In this document: positions 17,293 through 25,848 of the stretch, piece after piece | How positions within the stretch are numbered: the first letter of the stretch is position 1 | Layout of the letters: each line of letters starts with the position of its first letter | Source of the DNA: Candidatus Hydrogenedentota bacterium | Lineage (GTDB): Bacteria; Hydrogenedentota; Hydrogenedentia; Hydrogenedentales; CAITNO01 | NCBI GenBank assembly: GCA_012730105.1 | Contig: JAAYBJ010000037.1 | Span: forward strand, 1-34,162 | Reading direction: 5' to 3' | DNA length: 34,162 nucleotides | Position numbers and translations under genes: made by a program | The notes under the pieces: model-generated | The model's input: the letters and a program-made list of their open reading frames with translations, nothing else | What the model was told of the DNA's origin: nothing | Databases searched by the model: none

Positions 17293-18123
17293 TTAAACAC
17301 CGGAAAAGGCGGAAAATCCGCCATCTATGGGAAGAACAACACCGGTTACAAAACGGGAGGCATCGCTGGCAAGCCAAAGCACGGCGCCAACAAGGTCATC
17401 GGGATCTCCAAAGCGGCCCATGGGCGTATGCGCAAGAATTGTGTTGCCACGGGCAGTCAAGTTACCCGTCTCTTTTTCCGTCATGAGGTAGCGGTTCTGT
17501 TCCGTAAGAAAGAAACCAGGCGCGATGGCATTAACCCGGATCAGGGGCTTATATTCCTGGGCAAGGTGAACCGCCAGCCACTGGGTGAAATTGCTGACCG
17601 CCGCTTTGGCCGCGCTGTAGCCCGGGATACGCGTCAATGGCCGAAAGGCGTTCATGGAAGATATGTTAATGATCACGCCGCCGTCTCTATTGGACAGCAT
17701 GGGCTTCACGAAAACCTGGCTGGGTACCACAACCCCGCCAATGAGGTTAAGTTCCATGACTTTGCTTAACGCCCCAACCGGCAACTGGAAAAAAGATTGC
17801 TCCGGCGCGGTGGTTGCCCCTTTCATATTACCGCCTACGGCATTCACCAGGATGTTCACCGTCCCGAAGTCGGCAACCACATCTTGACAACATTTGTTAA
17901 TGGTTTCCGGATTGAACACATCCATGCCATAGGCCTTGGCTACGCCGCCAGCCGCCAGAATTTGCTTTACGCGGCTCTCGGCCATATCCGGCAGCAAATC
18001 GGCAACAGCCACAGCCGCCCCCGCTTCGGCAAGACCCGAAGCGATGGCTCCTCCAAGTACACCGCCGCCGCCGGTGACAACCGCAGTCTTGCCTTTCAGG
18101 CCGAACAGGTTAGACAAATCCAT
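17293..18123 (-). CDS. SDR-family oxidoreductase, D-mannonate/D-fructuronate type
   Basis: The 276-residue short-chain dehydrogenase has the NAD(P)-binding TGGGGVLGGAI, NILVNAVGGN, structural Asn126 in MELNLIG, catalytic Ser155 in NISSM, and the Tyr169-x3-Lys173 pair in GYSAAKAAV. Segments such as APGFFLTEQNRYLM and IPIDGGF-like VLPIDGGFSAFSGV are typical of the SDR D-mannonate oxidoreductase and gluconate 5-dehydrogenase group. It would interconvert a keto sugar acid and its hydroxy form. It is the first gene of the minus-strand cluster with HAD, GntR and enolase-superfamily genes. GGGAGAAA lies before the ATG. Confidence 0.85.
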   Translation of the reverse strand: MDLSNLFGLKGKTAVVTGGGGVLGGAIASGLAEAGAAVAVADLLPDMAESRVKQILAAGGVAKAYGMDVFNPETINKCCQDVVADFGTVNILVNAVGGNMKGATTAPEQSFFQLPVGALSKVMELNLIGGVVVPSQVFVKPMLSNRDGGVIINISSMNAFRPLTRIPGYSAAKAAVSNFTQWLAVHLAQEYKPLIRVNAIAPGFFLTEQNRYLMTEKETGNLTARGNTILAHTPMGRFGDPDDLVGAVLWLASDASRFVTGVVLPIDGGFSAFSGV

Positions 18124-18141
18124 CGAAAATTTCTCCCAGAT

Positions 18142-18170
18142 ACACTACAAACAACAATTTTGAATGTCAA
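18142..18170 (-). promoter_or_regulatory. Possible promoter of the sugar-acid operon
   Basis: On the minus strand, an exact TTGACA (18170-18165) is followed after 17 bases by TAGTGT (18147-18142), a weak -10 box, about 20 bases before the start of the SDR gene. The nearby AT-rich sequence could hold the GntR operator, but no clear palindrome was found. Confidence 0.35.
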
Positions 18171-18373
18171 TATTACATACGGGCGGACCGGCTGAAACTG
18201 CTCACGGCCTACTCCCCGTAGTTTATTCAGCCCTTACACATTTTTTATCCTGAATATTCACTACTACGGAGACCACCCTGATCTTCCGGACGCTTTCCCC
18301 TCTTGGTCTCATTGTCTGCCGCTACTATAGCATATAGCCCATGCACAACGCACCATGCATCCGGTTTGGGTTG

Positions 18374-18394
18374 AGCGGCAACTATGTTGCCGCT
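18374..18394 (-). terminator. Perfect 9-bp hairpin spanning the NrdD-like stop codon
   Basis: AGCGGCAAC and GTTGCCGCT flank a 3-base loop, and the TAG stop of the NrdD-like gene (18384-18382) lies within the structure. No T-tract follows. It resembles the hairpin over the sulfatase stop at 3076-3094, so both may be 3'-end stabilising structures. Confidence 0.45.
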
Positions 18395-20655
18395 ATCCGG
18401 TCCAACAACAAGGCCCTGCAATTTGTCTGAAGAAACACTTTTTTCAACAAGTCGCCAAGGGTCGTTTCAGAGGCATTCTGCAGAGGCATCGGAATTCTGG
18501 TAAAAGCACGCCCCCCGAGTTTTTGCTGCAAGTCGCCCTCTACACGGGCAATCTCCATTGGATTCAGGGCGGAACAGAACGGCAACGCCACGCCGGAGGT
18601 ATAGGCAAGGGTTTGGGTGTCTTCTTTCATTTTAATGACAGCGTCCACCAGACTCGGATAGAGTCCGGCATCCACACTGGCAAAGCGTTTGCTGATTTCA
18701 GGGTTTATATTAGCCGAGAGGGGGCACGAAATGCTTTCAATCTCAGACAGACGTTTCAGCGTAGTACGGAGATACTCCAGCACTTCCTGCATAAACTGAA
18801 CCCGCTTGACGAACAAGGCCTGGCCCGAACCGAGAAAGATTTCAGCACATTCGTATAAACCATCCACGTCGACCATGAAAAGGGCTTTTTCGACGGCAAG
18901 GCTTTTCCGTCCCTGCAGGGACCGCGCGAAAACGGCAAGGGGGGAACATCCTTCCGGATAAAGCATGGATTCGATAAACTGCCTCTTCTCCACGTGCGCC
19001 CGCACGGCGATCTGGCAAATACGCTCCAATTCATTCCAAAGAGCCTCTTCGTTTCCGGCGCTGACGGCGGCCCTTGGCAAATTCAAGGCCACCCGGTGCC
19101 ACACGATGTCCCGGAACTCCATAGTTCCGCCGGCCTTCGGCATAGTGAGGGGTTCCATATCTTCCTTCATTATGAAACGGATCCCGGGCCTTTCCAAAGC
19201 GGCCCGCGCGGCTTGCAACAGGCCGGCGTTCCCCTCGAAAGCCTGGAAAAGCCCCTGCTCCAGATGAACATCCACCAGCGGCGCCGAGAAATCACCTTCC
19301 CGGGCATCACCTGCCCGATATACTTCCAGCATAGCCACAAACAAGCGGCGCGCCGCGCTTTCCAGCGCCTTATACGGCTCTGGGTCCATCCCTCCCTTGA
19401 AACTGTCCGTCAACGAAGTTGGAACGCTCCAATGCAGGGAGATACGCATGGGTTCCCGGGAAGCGGCGCGATGCGCACATTCCAGGATGAAATTCCTGCA
19501 AAACGCCCGCATCTGCCGGTCATCCGCCTTCAAAACAAAGGGAGCGGCCATAAAATTGAACCCATGCCACGCCAGCTGTCCTCGGAAATAGTCCTGCGTA
19601 CAATCGTAAAGCCTCATCAGCCTGGATATGAGATCCGCGGGAACAAGATCCCCGGCATGCTGCACGGATGCCTCTTCACCGGAACCGCGCCGCTCCGGCG
19701 AATCGAGATAGACGAGTTCGCCTTCATGGAGCCTGTCCACGCATTCAAGGTCATTCAAATGTATCTGGCCCAAAAGATGCGCCTGAGTCACGGGCGCTGA
19801 AAACACCTCGGCCAGGGCATATTCTTTTTTTACGGCGCGGGCAAGAATCGTATCGGTGTCATGGGGAGTGGCGTATAGGGTTTCCGGGGTACACCCCCTA
19901 ATGATCCTTGAGGCATCATAAAGCGGCACCCCCAAACGTCTTCGCAATTCATTTTCCTCGGCAAGGCCGTGTTCAATAAGTTTTGCCCCCACCAGTTCCC
20001 GTATCAAGGACGCGGTCAGCACTGTGATGCCCGCGCTTTGTATCTGCCGCTCCACCTCGGCCGCAATAATGCTTGCCAGCGCGGCCTCCATCCCGGTTTC
20101 CAACTGCAGGGCGGCGACAATCCGGCTGCGGTCCCATTCGACCAGCCTGTCCTGGCTGGTCTGCACATGAAGCGCCAGATCCCTCGCCAGGGCCGCGCCC
20201 CGTTCATGACGCGCCTCTTCAAGTTCGCTTAGGAGTACCCGCATATCGCCCTTGCGCAGCCGGCGAATACGGGCGCGCCTGTCCCGGTAGCGGGCATACG
20301 CCAGGGCGACTTCCGCCTGGGACATATGGATAAGGACCCGTTCCACAGCGTCACTTACCTGGTCGGCCGTGGCCGGTCTGCCGTTTATCTGTTTTGACAG
20401 GAAAATAGACACCGCGGAGGCAATACTATCGGCCATGCCGGATTCCATCAGGGCGCCTTCCGGCGCCGCTTTCAGAATGGCTTGTGCGATTTTTGTCCGG
20501 TCGAAGGGTTCCCGGCGGCCGTCCCGTTTCATGATTTCCCGAACAGGCTCCGCCCATGGCATGGACGGAAGCGGCAATGTCAATTGCGCATCGAACATGC
20601 CCTCTTCGTCATTGGCCTTTTCAAAAGGCAATTTTCCCTGTGTATCATCCATCAC
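18382..20655 (-). CDS. NrdD-like protein with tandem ATP cones, apparently non-catalytic
   Basis: The 757-residue protein begins with an ATP-cone domain (about 38-130: EIMKRDGRREPFDRTKIAQA, then AYARYRDRRARIRRL) followed by a second cone-like region (about 172-235: LVEWDRSRIVAALQLETG). The rest follows the anaerobic ribonucleotide reductase NrdD: QAHLLGQIHLNDLECVDR, DYFRGQLAWHGFNFMAAP, VALNLPRAA and KALFMVDVDGLYECAEIF. Key catalytic parts are not visible. The C-terminus ends LLLDRIAAT without the RVxGY glycyl-radical loop or the paired CxxC zinc motifs, and the usual Cys before the GSxGVVTINLPR segment is replaced (around GGTMEFRDIVWHRVALNLPR). No NrdG activase gene is adjacent. A nucleotide-sensing role is a guess. 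A second ATG follows immediately. Confidence 0.7.
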   Translation of the reverse strand: MMDDTQGKLPFEKANDEEGMFDAQLTLPLPSMPWAEPVREIMKRDGRREPFDRTKIAQAILKAAPEGALMESGMADSIASAVSIFLSKQINGRPATADQVSDAVERVLIHMSQAEVALAYARYRDRRARIRRLRKGDMRVLLSELEEARHERGAALARDLALHVQTSQDRLVEWDRSRIVAALQLETGMEAALASIIAAEVERQIQSAGITVLTASLIRELVGAKLIEHGLAEENELRRRLGVPLYDASRIIRGCTPETLYATPHDTDTILARAVKKEYALAEVFSAPVTQAHLLGQIHLNDLECVDRLHEGELVYLDSPERRGSGEEASVQHAGDLVPADLISRLMRLYDCTQDYFRGQLAWHGFNFMAAPFVLKADDRQMRAFCRNFILECAHRAASREPMRISLHWSVPTSLTDSFKGGMDPEPYKALESAARRLFVAMLEVYRAGDAREGDFSAPLVDVHLEQGLFQAFEGNAGLLQAARAALERPGIRFIMKEDMEPLTMPKAGGTMEFRDIVWHRVALNLPRAAVSAGNEEALWNELERICQIAVRAHVEKRQFIESMLYPEGCSPLAVFARSLQGRKSLAVEKALFMVDVDGLYECAEIFLGSGQALFVKRVQFMQEVLEYLRTTLKRLSEIESISCPLSANINPEISKRFASVDAGLYPSLVDAVIKMKEDTQTLAYTSGVALPFCSALNPMEIARVEGDLQQKLGGRAFTRIPMPLQNASETTLGDLLKKVFLQTNCRALLLDRIAAT

Positions 20656-20759
20656 CGATTATAACGTGCTCCAAAGATAAATGCAGCGCGCACCCAAAGC
20701 GCGTTGCGATACGACACGCCCTGCGCACCGCCGGCCGATACAGCCCTGCCATCGAACGC

Positions 20760-22685
20760 TCAGGAAATCGCGGGGCCCTCACTCTTTTCCAGGAAGGCGC
20801 TCCGGCGCTCTATGGAAAAGACCATGCTTTCCATGAACGCCAGAACCAGCATGTAAAGCACCATGATCAATACCTGAACGGAAAGCCAGTAGTAGGTACC
20901 GTAATCCTGCTTCCAAACCGCATAGAACCAATAACCGGACATGGCGGTAAGATACATCAGGCACAGCCCGAGCGCGTATCGTCCCTGTTCGATACGCGGG
21001 GCAAAAAACAGCAACGGCAGCAGCAACATGATGTAATAATAATACGTGGGCGAAATGAGATAAAACAAGGGGACAAAGCCGAGAATATAGGCGCGGTAAT
21101 CCTTTAATCCCATACAGGCGAACACCGTCAGCAACAGGATCAAAATCTGGGTGTGCCACCATTCATCTTGACGGTCACGGTACCATTCACTGCGCACCCT
21201 GGGCTGCCAGGACTTGATCGGCTTTTCAATATAACTGAAATCGTCGCCAAAATCCGCCATGAAAATATATTTGTACCCTACGCGCCACGTGCTGATATCG
21301 GTGTTGTGCTTTGTAATCTTGGTGGTGTAATCATTCCAATACTCTGTGCCATGCCAAAAAAGATGGGAAAGGCCGAGGAGCCCCACGGTCGTCACGGCAA
21401 AGGCGGCCAGAAAATAAAAATACCGGCGCTCCAGCAGTTTTTTCCAGAATCCCCACACAGCCAGCGCGGCCAGGCCCAGGCCGAGAACAACCCAGACCAC
21501 AAATATGCCCGCCTGCAAAAACGGGGAATAGCCTCCCGTCCCGGAAACCAGCATGGTGAAGAAAGTACCCAGGCCGGGTTCTTCCCCCCCAAGCCAAGGA
21601 ATCACCACCCCGTAGACCAGCGCGGAAGTTCTCCAGAAAAACAACGCCAGAAAAACGAGCGCCGTCACCTTGAAAAGCATCCTGACTTCAAAGGGCTGGC
21701 GATGCATCCCGGCACGCCGGTACAGGGACCTGACCTGGGCGACGGCGAGGTCCATCACGTTCCAAAAAAGTTTGGCCGCAATGCCGATGATCAGTACGGC
21801 GGGGAAAAGCCGCGCCAACGCAGAATATCCCGTGAGCGCCCCGGCGGCGGTAAATTTATTTTTCCGCACCAGGCAAGCCGACATGACCAGGCACATGGCC
21901 CAGTCGGTGCGAAGATAGGCCCCTTTCATGTGCCACCATTTCATCATGTAATGGGTGCCGAACAGGACAATCATCAGCAGGGCGGTGCGCGGTCCGAAGG
22001 CCCAGACCACCATGAGAAAGGTGATCAAAATCAGGAGCGGATCCAACAGGGCGAGAAACATCATCCCCCATTCATTGTCCGTGGAAATGCGGTTGCTCAA
22101 GAAGGTGCCCACAAGCATGGACCATACCGGTGTGCCGTTGTACCCCTTGTCTCGCAGGATACCATTCCACCGGTAGTCCACAAGACGTCCCTTGAACCAC
22201 ACGATATCCTTTTTGAACTCTTCCCATCGTTCCGGGGTGAACTTTGCCTTGTATTCATCCGCCCTTTCCAGAAAATGCTTGTGGTTCACATGGCGCCCCG
22301 TGGCCAGGTCCCGAATGGTGCCGGATTTGTCCTTCCATTTCATCCCGGTTTCAGAATCCGCGATAAGCGACGCTGCGTACATGTCCGTATAGCCCACTTC
22401 CCGGGCATACTTGGTGCCGATGTAGTAATGATAAAACTCGTACGCGTTAAGATAGCTGTTAAAGCGGTAATAATCGGTCGCTACGTAATTAAAAACGGCG
22501 AGCAACCCGACCACTGCCAGCACCCCCGTGAGTATCCAATAGGCCGCCTTGCGCCGGTATTCTCCCAAAAGTTGTTGCACAGGCGCACGGCGCAACAGGT
22601 AATACAGCACCACAAGCATGATCGCCGCAGTGGGCAGATAAAAGCGAAGTATGGTGTTTAAGGGATACAAGGTAGTCAGGTTCAT
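20760..22685 (-). CDS. Large multi-pass membrane protein, possibly GT87/GT39-like glycosyltransferase
   Basis: The 641-residue product has about a dozen hydrophobic segments spread over its length. A soluble loop of about 130 residues follows the second helix (FNYVATDYYRFNSYLNAYEF, then YYIGTKYAREVGYTDMY). That loop, with an acidic/aromatic pattern and a YxGTKY-like start, recalls polyprenol-phosphate-dependent mannosyltransferases such as GT87 and related GT-C enzymes. I see no decisive active-site motif, so the assignment is weak. The ATG at 22685 is favoured because GGAGG lies about 10 bases upstream; a TTG at 22691 is nearer but too close. Some neighbours contain similar Tyr-rich soluble loops, but no partner gene is evident. 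Confidence 0.6.
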   Translation of the reverse strand: MNLTTLYPLNTILRFYLPTAAIMLVVLYYLLRRAPVQQLLGEYRRKAAYWILTGVLAVVGLLAVFNYVATDYYRFNSYLNAYEFYHYYIGTKYAREVGYTDMYAASLIADSETGMKWKDKSGTIRDLATGRHVNHKHFLERADEYKAKFTPERWEEFKKDIVWFKGRLVDYRWNGILRDKGYNGTPVWSMLVGTFLSNRISTDNEWGMMFLALLDPLLILITFLMVVWAFGPRTALLMIVLFGTHYMMKWWHMKGAYLRTDWAMCLVMSACLVRKNKFTAAGALTGYSALARLFPAVLIIGIAAKLFWNVMDLAVAQVRSLYRRAGMHRQPFEVRMLFKVTALVFLALFFWRTSALVYGVVIPWLGGEEPGLGTFFTMLVSGTGGYSPFLQAGIFVVWVVLGLGLAALAVWGFWKKLLERRYFYFLAAFAVTTVGLLGLSHLFWHGTEYWNDYTTKITKHNTDISTWRVGYKYIFMADFGDDFSYIEKPIKSWQPRVRSEWYRDRQDEWWHTQILILLLTVFACMGLKDYRAYILGFVPLFYLISPTYYYYIMLLLPLLFFAPRIEQGRYALGLCLMYLTAMSGYWFYAVWKQDYGTYYWLSVQVLIMVLYMLVLAFMESMVFSIERRSAFLEKSEGPAIS

Positions 22686-22745
22686 GGGCAAAGGCCTCCA
22701 AAGGACGAAAATAAACTCCTTAGACGCGTGGGGAACACACGTATC

Positions 22746-22767
22746 CAGCGGGTTACTTTACGCTGGC
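22746..22767 (-). terminator. Weak hairpin between the DUF1569 and membrane-protein genes
   Basis: CCAGCG and CGCTGG form a 6-bp stem with a 10-base loop in the 159-base gap. There is no T-tract. It could end the DUF1569 transcript or lie in the leader of the membrane-protein gene. Confidence 0.25.
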
Positions 22768-22844
22768 TCCACTTGAAAATGCAAGAAGAACGGCACCCGC
22801 CCGCCTGTTCGCAGGGAACGCACCCGGCAATAGCACGGGAGGGG

Positions 22845-23309
22845 TTAAACGTTGAATTGCCGCAAATGGTGTTCAAAGTGCAGGACATGAAGCTGGTCCC
22901 AATCATCAATGTTCATTTTGCCAAGAAAGGGATGCGGATAGGGAACCAGTTCGTCATCCTGTACGCGCCTGAGATATTCCTCCACAAGGGCCTGCAAGGT
23001 TTCCATGTCTCCGGGCTCGGACAGCTGTACTCCCTGTTTTGCCAGTTGTTCCGGTAATTTGATATTTTTGGGAATCGGCACATACCCTCCCAGCAGAAGT
23101 GGTTTGAGAATCGTGCGGGTAAACCATGTGCTGCAGTCCGGAACTTTGGTTGATTTCCCCATGGCATGCTTGAGCGACCAGATGAAATGTTCGATAAGGC
23201 CGGAGCGGCGCAGTTTTCCCCATCGCGGCGCCTTGTCCGGAGAAATGCTCTCGATACGAAGGCACAACCGTTCGGCGTAATCCGTATCAAAATGCTGCAT
23301 GGGCACCAT
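22845..23309 (-). CDS. DinB-like/DUF1569 protein
   Basis: The 154-residue product fits the small DUF1569 branch of the DinB four-helix metal-binding family: PRWGKLRRSGLIEHFIWSLK near the N-terminus (one His ligand), a central GGYVPIPKNIKLPE, and a C-terminal WDQLHVLHFEHHLRQF with more His residues. These His could hold a metal, as in bacillithiol or mycothiol S-transferases, but function is unknown for this branch. The frame is open to 23414, overlapping the end of rluB. I chose the ATG at 23309, near AAGGA; ATG 23300 is also possible. The start remains uncertain. Confidence 0.75.
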   Translation of the reverse strand: MVPMQHFDTDYAERLCLRIESISPDKAPRWGKLRRSGLIEHFIWSLKHAMGKSTKVPDCSTWFTRTILKPLLLGGYVPIPKNIKLPEQLAKQGVQLSEPGDMETLQALVEEYLRRVQDDELVPYPHPFLGKMNIDDWDQLHVLHFEHHLRQFNV

Positions 23310-23356
23310 ATTCCTTGACCGTGAGGGCATACACCCGGACAGATCCCCACAATTCG

Positions 23357-24076
23357 TTACAATCCGACGCACTGGAACAATTGGCGAATTTCTTCTCCAC
23401 TTAACCTGCGCCATTCGCCCGGACGCAAGCCCTTAACCTGAATGTTGGCAAACGCCACACGATGCAGTTTCTCAACAGGATGCCCCACGGCGGCGCACAT
23501 GCGTTTGACTTCCCGTTTTCTGCCTTCATGGAGAACAAGTTTCAGCAGTGTGGTCCTGTTTCCAGCCTGCAAAATCGCCGCCGTGGCCGGGGAGGTCATG
23601 CCGTCCTCCAACCGTATACCCTGCTCAAGCCGCTTTAACGTTTCCGGCTGCACCTGCCCTTTTACCCACGCCATGTAGACCTTGTTGATTTTAAAACTGG
23701 GATGCATCAGCCGGAAGGCCAGGTCGCCGTCGTTTGTAAACAGGAGCACCCCTTCGACATCACAGTCAAGACGACCCACGGGGAAAACCCGGACATCCAG
23801 GCCTTCCAGATAATCCATCACTGTTTTCCTGCCGTGTGTATCCCTGGCGGTGGTAATGACATTGGGAGGCTTATTCATAACGACATATACTTTGTCATCG
23901 CAGGTTACGGGCTTGTTCTCCACCTGAATGCGGTCCACCCCCGGAACGACCTGCTGGCCTAATTGCGCGACCTCGCCGTTCACAAGCACTTTCCCCTCCC
24001 GGATAAGCGACTCACAGGCACGACGGGAATCGACACCGCATTCGGCCATATACTTTTGAAGGCGGACCTTTTCCAT
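23357..24076 (-). CDS. rluB: 23S rRNA pseudouridine synthase, RluB/RsuA family
   Basis: The 239-residue enzyme isomerises a uridine in ribosomal RNA. An N-terminal S4 RNA-binding domain (about 3-60: VRLQKYMAECGVDSRRACE, then LVNGEVAQLG) is followed by the catalytic domain with VYVVMNKPPNVITTARD, the active-site motif FPVGRLDCDVEGVLLFTNDG (catalytic Asp104), NKVYMAWVKG and HEGRKREVKRMCAAVGHPV. RluB, RluE, RluF and RsuA share these motifs; the genomic link with scpB, which ends 2 bases upstream, is typical of RluB. Length and start are normal. Confidence 0.93.
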   Translation of the reverse strand: MEKVRLQKYMAECGVDSRRACESLIREGKVLVNGEVAQLGQQVVPGVDRIQVENKPVTCDDKVYVVMNKPPNVITTARDTHGRKTVMDYLEGLDVRVFPVGRLDCDVEGVLLFTNDGDLAFRLMHPSFKINKVYMAWVKGQVQPETLKRLEQGIRLEDGMTSPATAAILQAGNRTTLLKLVLHEGRKREVKRMCAAVGHPVEKLHRVAFANIQVKGLRPGEWRRLSGEEIRQLFQCVGL

Positions 24077-24078
24077 GA

Positions 24079-24660
24079 TTAATCCAGGACCCGCAATTCA
24101 TCCAGGGAAGGGAGTTCTTTTATGCTTTTCAAGCCGAAGCTGACGAGGAACTCGTCCGTGGTACGATACAATTTCGGACGGCCCGGAAGTTCCGCTATGC
24201 CGCTGATTTTGATGAGCCTTTTTTCCTGCAGTTGATCGAAGGCGTAGGAAACGCTTACACCGCGGATCGCCTCGACCTCGGCGCGGGTGACCGGCTGTTT
24301 ATAGGCAATGACAGCGAGGGTTTCCAGCAGCGCCTTGCTCAGGCGACCGCTTTTCTTTACCTGGAGAAACCTGCGTATATAGGGCGCAAAGACTGGCTTG
24401 GTCGCCAGTTGATAGCCGCCGGCGATCTCATGCAGTTCATACGGCAGTCCCTCACGGCCGTTCAATTCGGCCTTCAACTCCTCCAGGAGATTGGCTACGA
24501 TGTCGGAATCCATATCGCCAAGGGCCTCTGAGAGACGCGCCGCGCTCACGGGCCGATCGCTCACGAACAACAGCGCATACAAGGCACGCCGCGACTCATC
24601 GCGTCCCAAGGTTTCCAGGGATTCCAGGAACTCCTCATTATCCAACACGTCATCACTCAT
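24079..24660 (-). CDS. scpB: Segregation and condensation protein B
   Basis: The 193-residue protein is the ScpB kleisin-associated subunit of the SMC condensin. Two winged helices are visible: ALYALLFVSDRPVSAARLSE near the N-terminus and LLETLAVIAYKQPVTRAEVE, which is followed by IRGVSVSYAFDQLQEKRLIK and GRPKLYRTTDEFLVSFGL. The latter segments are highly characteristic. I chose the ATG at 24660; the frame extends to 24927 over the DAHP synthase end, with no family similarity. The usual partner scpA is not next to it: DAHP synthase is upstream. It is followed directly by rluB with a 2-base gap, so co-transcription is likely. Confidence 0.94.
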   Translation of the reverse strand: MSDDVLDNEEFLESLETLGRDESRRALYALLFVSDRPVSAARLSEALGDMDSDIVANLLEELKAELNGREGLPYELHEIAGGYQLATKPVFAPYIRRFLQVKKSGRLSKALLETLAVIAYKQPVTRAEVEAIRGVSVSYAFDQLQEKRLIKISGIAELPGRPKLYRTTDEFLVSFGLKSIKELPSLDELRVLD

Positions 24661-24709
24661 GTGTGGTTTACCTATAGTCTTGATTGATACCGCAGCCTGA
24701 TCGTTTACC

Positions 24710-25726
24710 TTACCCGGAGACTTTTCCCATGACATTGAGCAAGGGCAGAATCGTCTCCATAAGTTTGCCGAACTTGGAAGGACGCAGGGACTGCTGCCCG
24801 TCGGAAAGGGCGAGTTCGGGATGCTCATGCACTTCGACGATGATGCCGTCCGCCCCTGCGGCAACGGCCGCGCACGCCATTGGAATGACAATATCCCACC
24901 GCCCTGCGGCGTGGCTGGGATCCACAATAACGGGCAAATGACTGTGCAGTTTTATAACCGGCACCGCCTGTATATCCAGGGTATTGCGCGTCTCCGTTTC
25001 AAAGGTGCGGATACCCCGTTCACAAAGCACCACGTTGGGATTACCTTCCGAAAGGATATATTCCGCCGACATGAGGAACTCGTTGATGGTGCACATCATG
25101 CCCCTTTTCAAAAGCACCGGCTTCTGAGCCTTGCCCGCGGCACGCAACAAGCCGTAATTCTGCATGTTCCGGGCACCGATTTGAATCATATCGGCATACT
25201 GCGCCACAACCGGCACTTGTTCCGGCGTTGTGGCCTCCGTGATAATGGGAATCTCAAATGTTTTGCCTGCCTTGCGCAGAATACGAAGGCCCTCAAGCTC
25301 CATTCCCTGGAAACTGTAGGGAGAGGTTCTCGGTTTAAACGCCCCGCCGCGCAATACATTCGCGCCGGCGTCTTTTACGGCCCGGGCGGTCCCAAACATC
25401 TGTTCTTCTGATTCTACCGAGCACGGTCCCGCCATGACGCAGAAGTGCCCACCGCCGATCTTCGTGCCGCCGCATGTGACAACGGTGTCCTCCTTCTTAA
25501 CCTCCCGGCCGGCCAGTTTGAACGGCTTTAAGACCCGGATGACCTGCTCGACATAGGGTAGCGCCTCCAAGGATGTCAGCCGTTCCTTGCCGCGTTCATC
25601 CCCGACCGCCGCCACAACCGTGCGTTCCACACCGTATATTACATGCGCCTTATAGCCCAGTTCCTCAACGCGGGTAACGACATGATTGACATCGTCCCTG
25701 TTAGAAGATGACATTACGATAATCAT
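24710..25726 (-). CDS. aroF: 3-deoxy-7-phosphoheptulonate synthase, class I-beta
   Basis: This enzyme condenses phosphoenolpyruvate and erythrose 4-phosphate, the first step of aromatic amino acid synthesis. The 338-residue protein has an N-terminal ferredoxin-like regulatory domain (MIIVMSSSNRDDVNHVV, about 1-68) and the class I-beta barrel: FCVMAGPCSVES, RGGAFKPRTSPYSFQG, PIITEATTP, IQIGARNMQNYGLL, LLKRGM, VIVDPSHAAGR and GIIVEVHEHPE, holding substrate and metal ligands. This layout matches the Thermotoga and Bacillus-type enzymes. AAGGA is about 11 bases before the ATG. A TATACT box on the minus strand at 25783-25778 could be the -10 element. The symbol is the common name for this type. 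Confidence 0.94.
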   Translation of the reverse strand: MIIVMSSSNRDDVNHVVTRVEELGYKAHVIYGVERTVVAAVGDERGKERLTSLEALPYVEQVIRVLKPFKLAGREVKKEDTVVTCGGTKIGGGHFCVMAGPCSVESEEQMFGTARAVKDAGANVLRGGAFKPRTSPYSFQGMELEGLRILRKAGKTFEIPIITEATTPEQVPVVAQYADMIQIGARNMQNYGLLRAAGKAQKPVLLKRGMMCTINEFLMSAEYILSEGNPNVVLCERGIRTFETETRNTLDIQAVPVIKLHSHLPVIVDPSHAAGRWDIVIPMACAAVAAGADGIIVEVHEHPELALSDGQQSLRPSKFGKLMETILPLLNVMGKVSG

Positions 25727-25848
25727 AATACAGTAAATCCTTTAGTATCAGGTTGACCCCCCTTCGCGCCCCGTAAAAGTATACTATTTCCCGGACTGGA
25801 AATTAAACTGTGCAGCCAGGGTTTATGCAGGAAATATTATTCCGCCCC

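Noticed and set aside
21153-22661. 502-codon plus-strand frame opposite the membrane protein
   Set aside because: It is the antisense of a gene with many predicted membrane helices; the product is highly charged with His/Gly/Pro bias and has no known motif.
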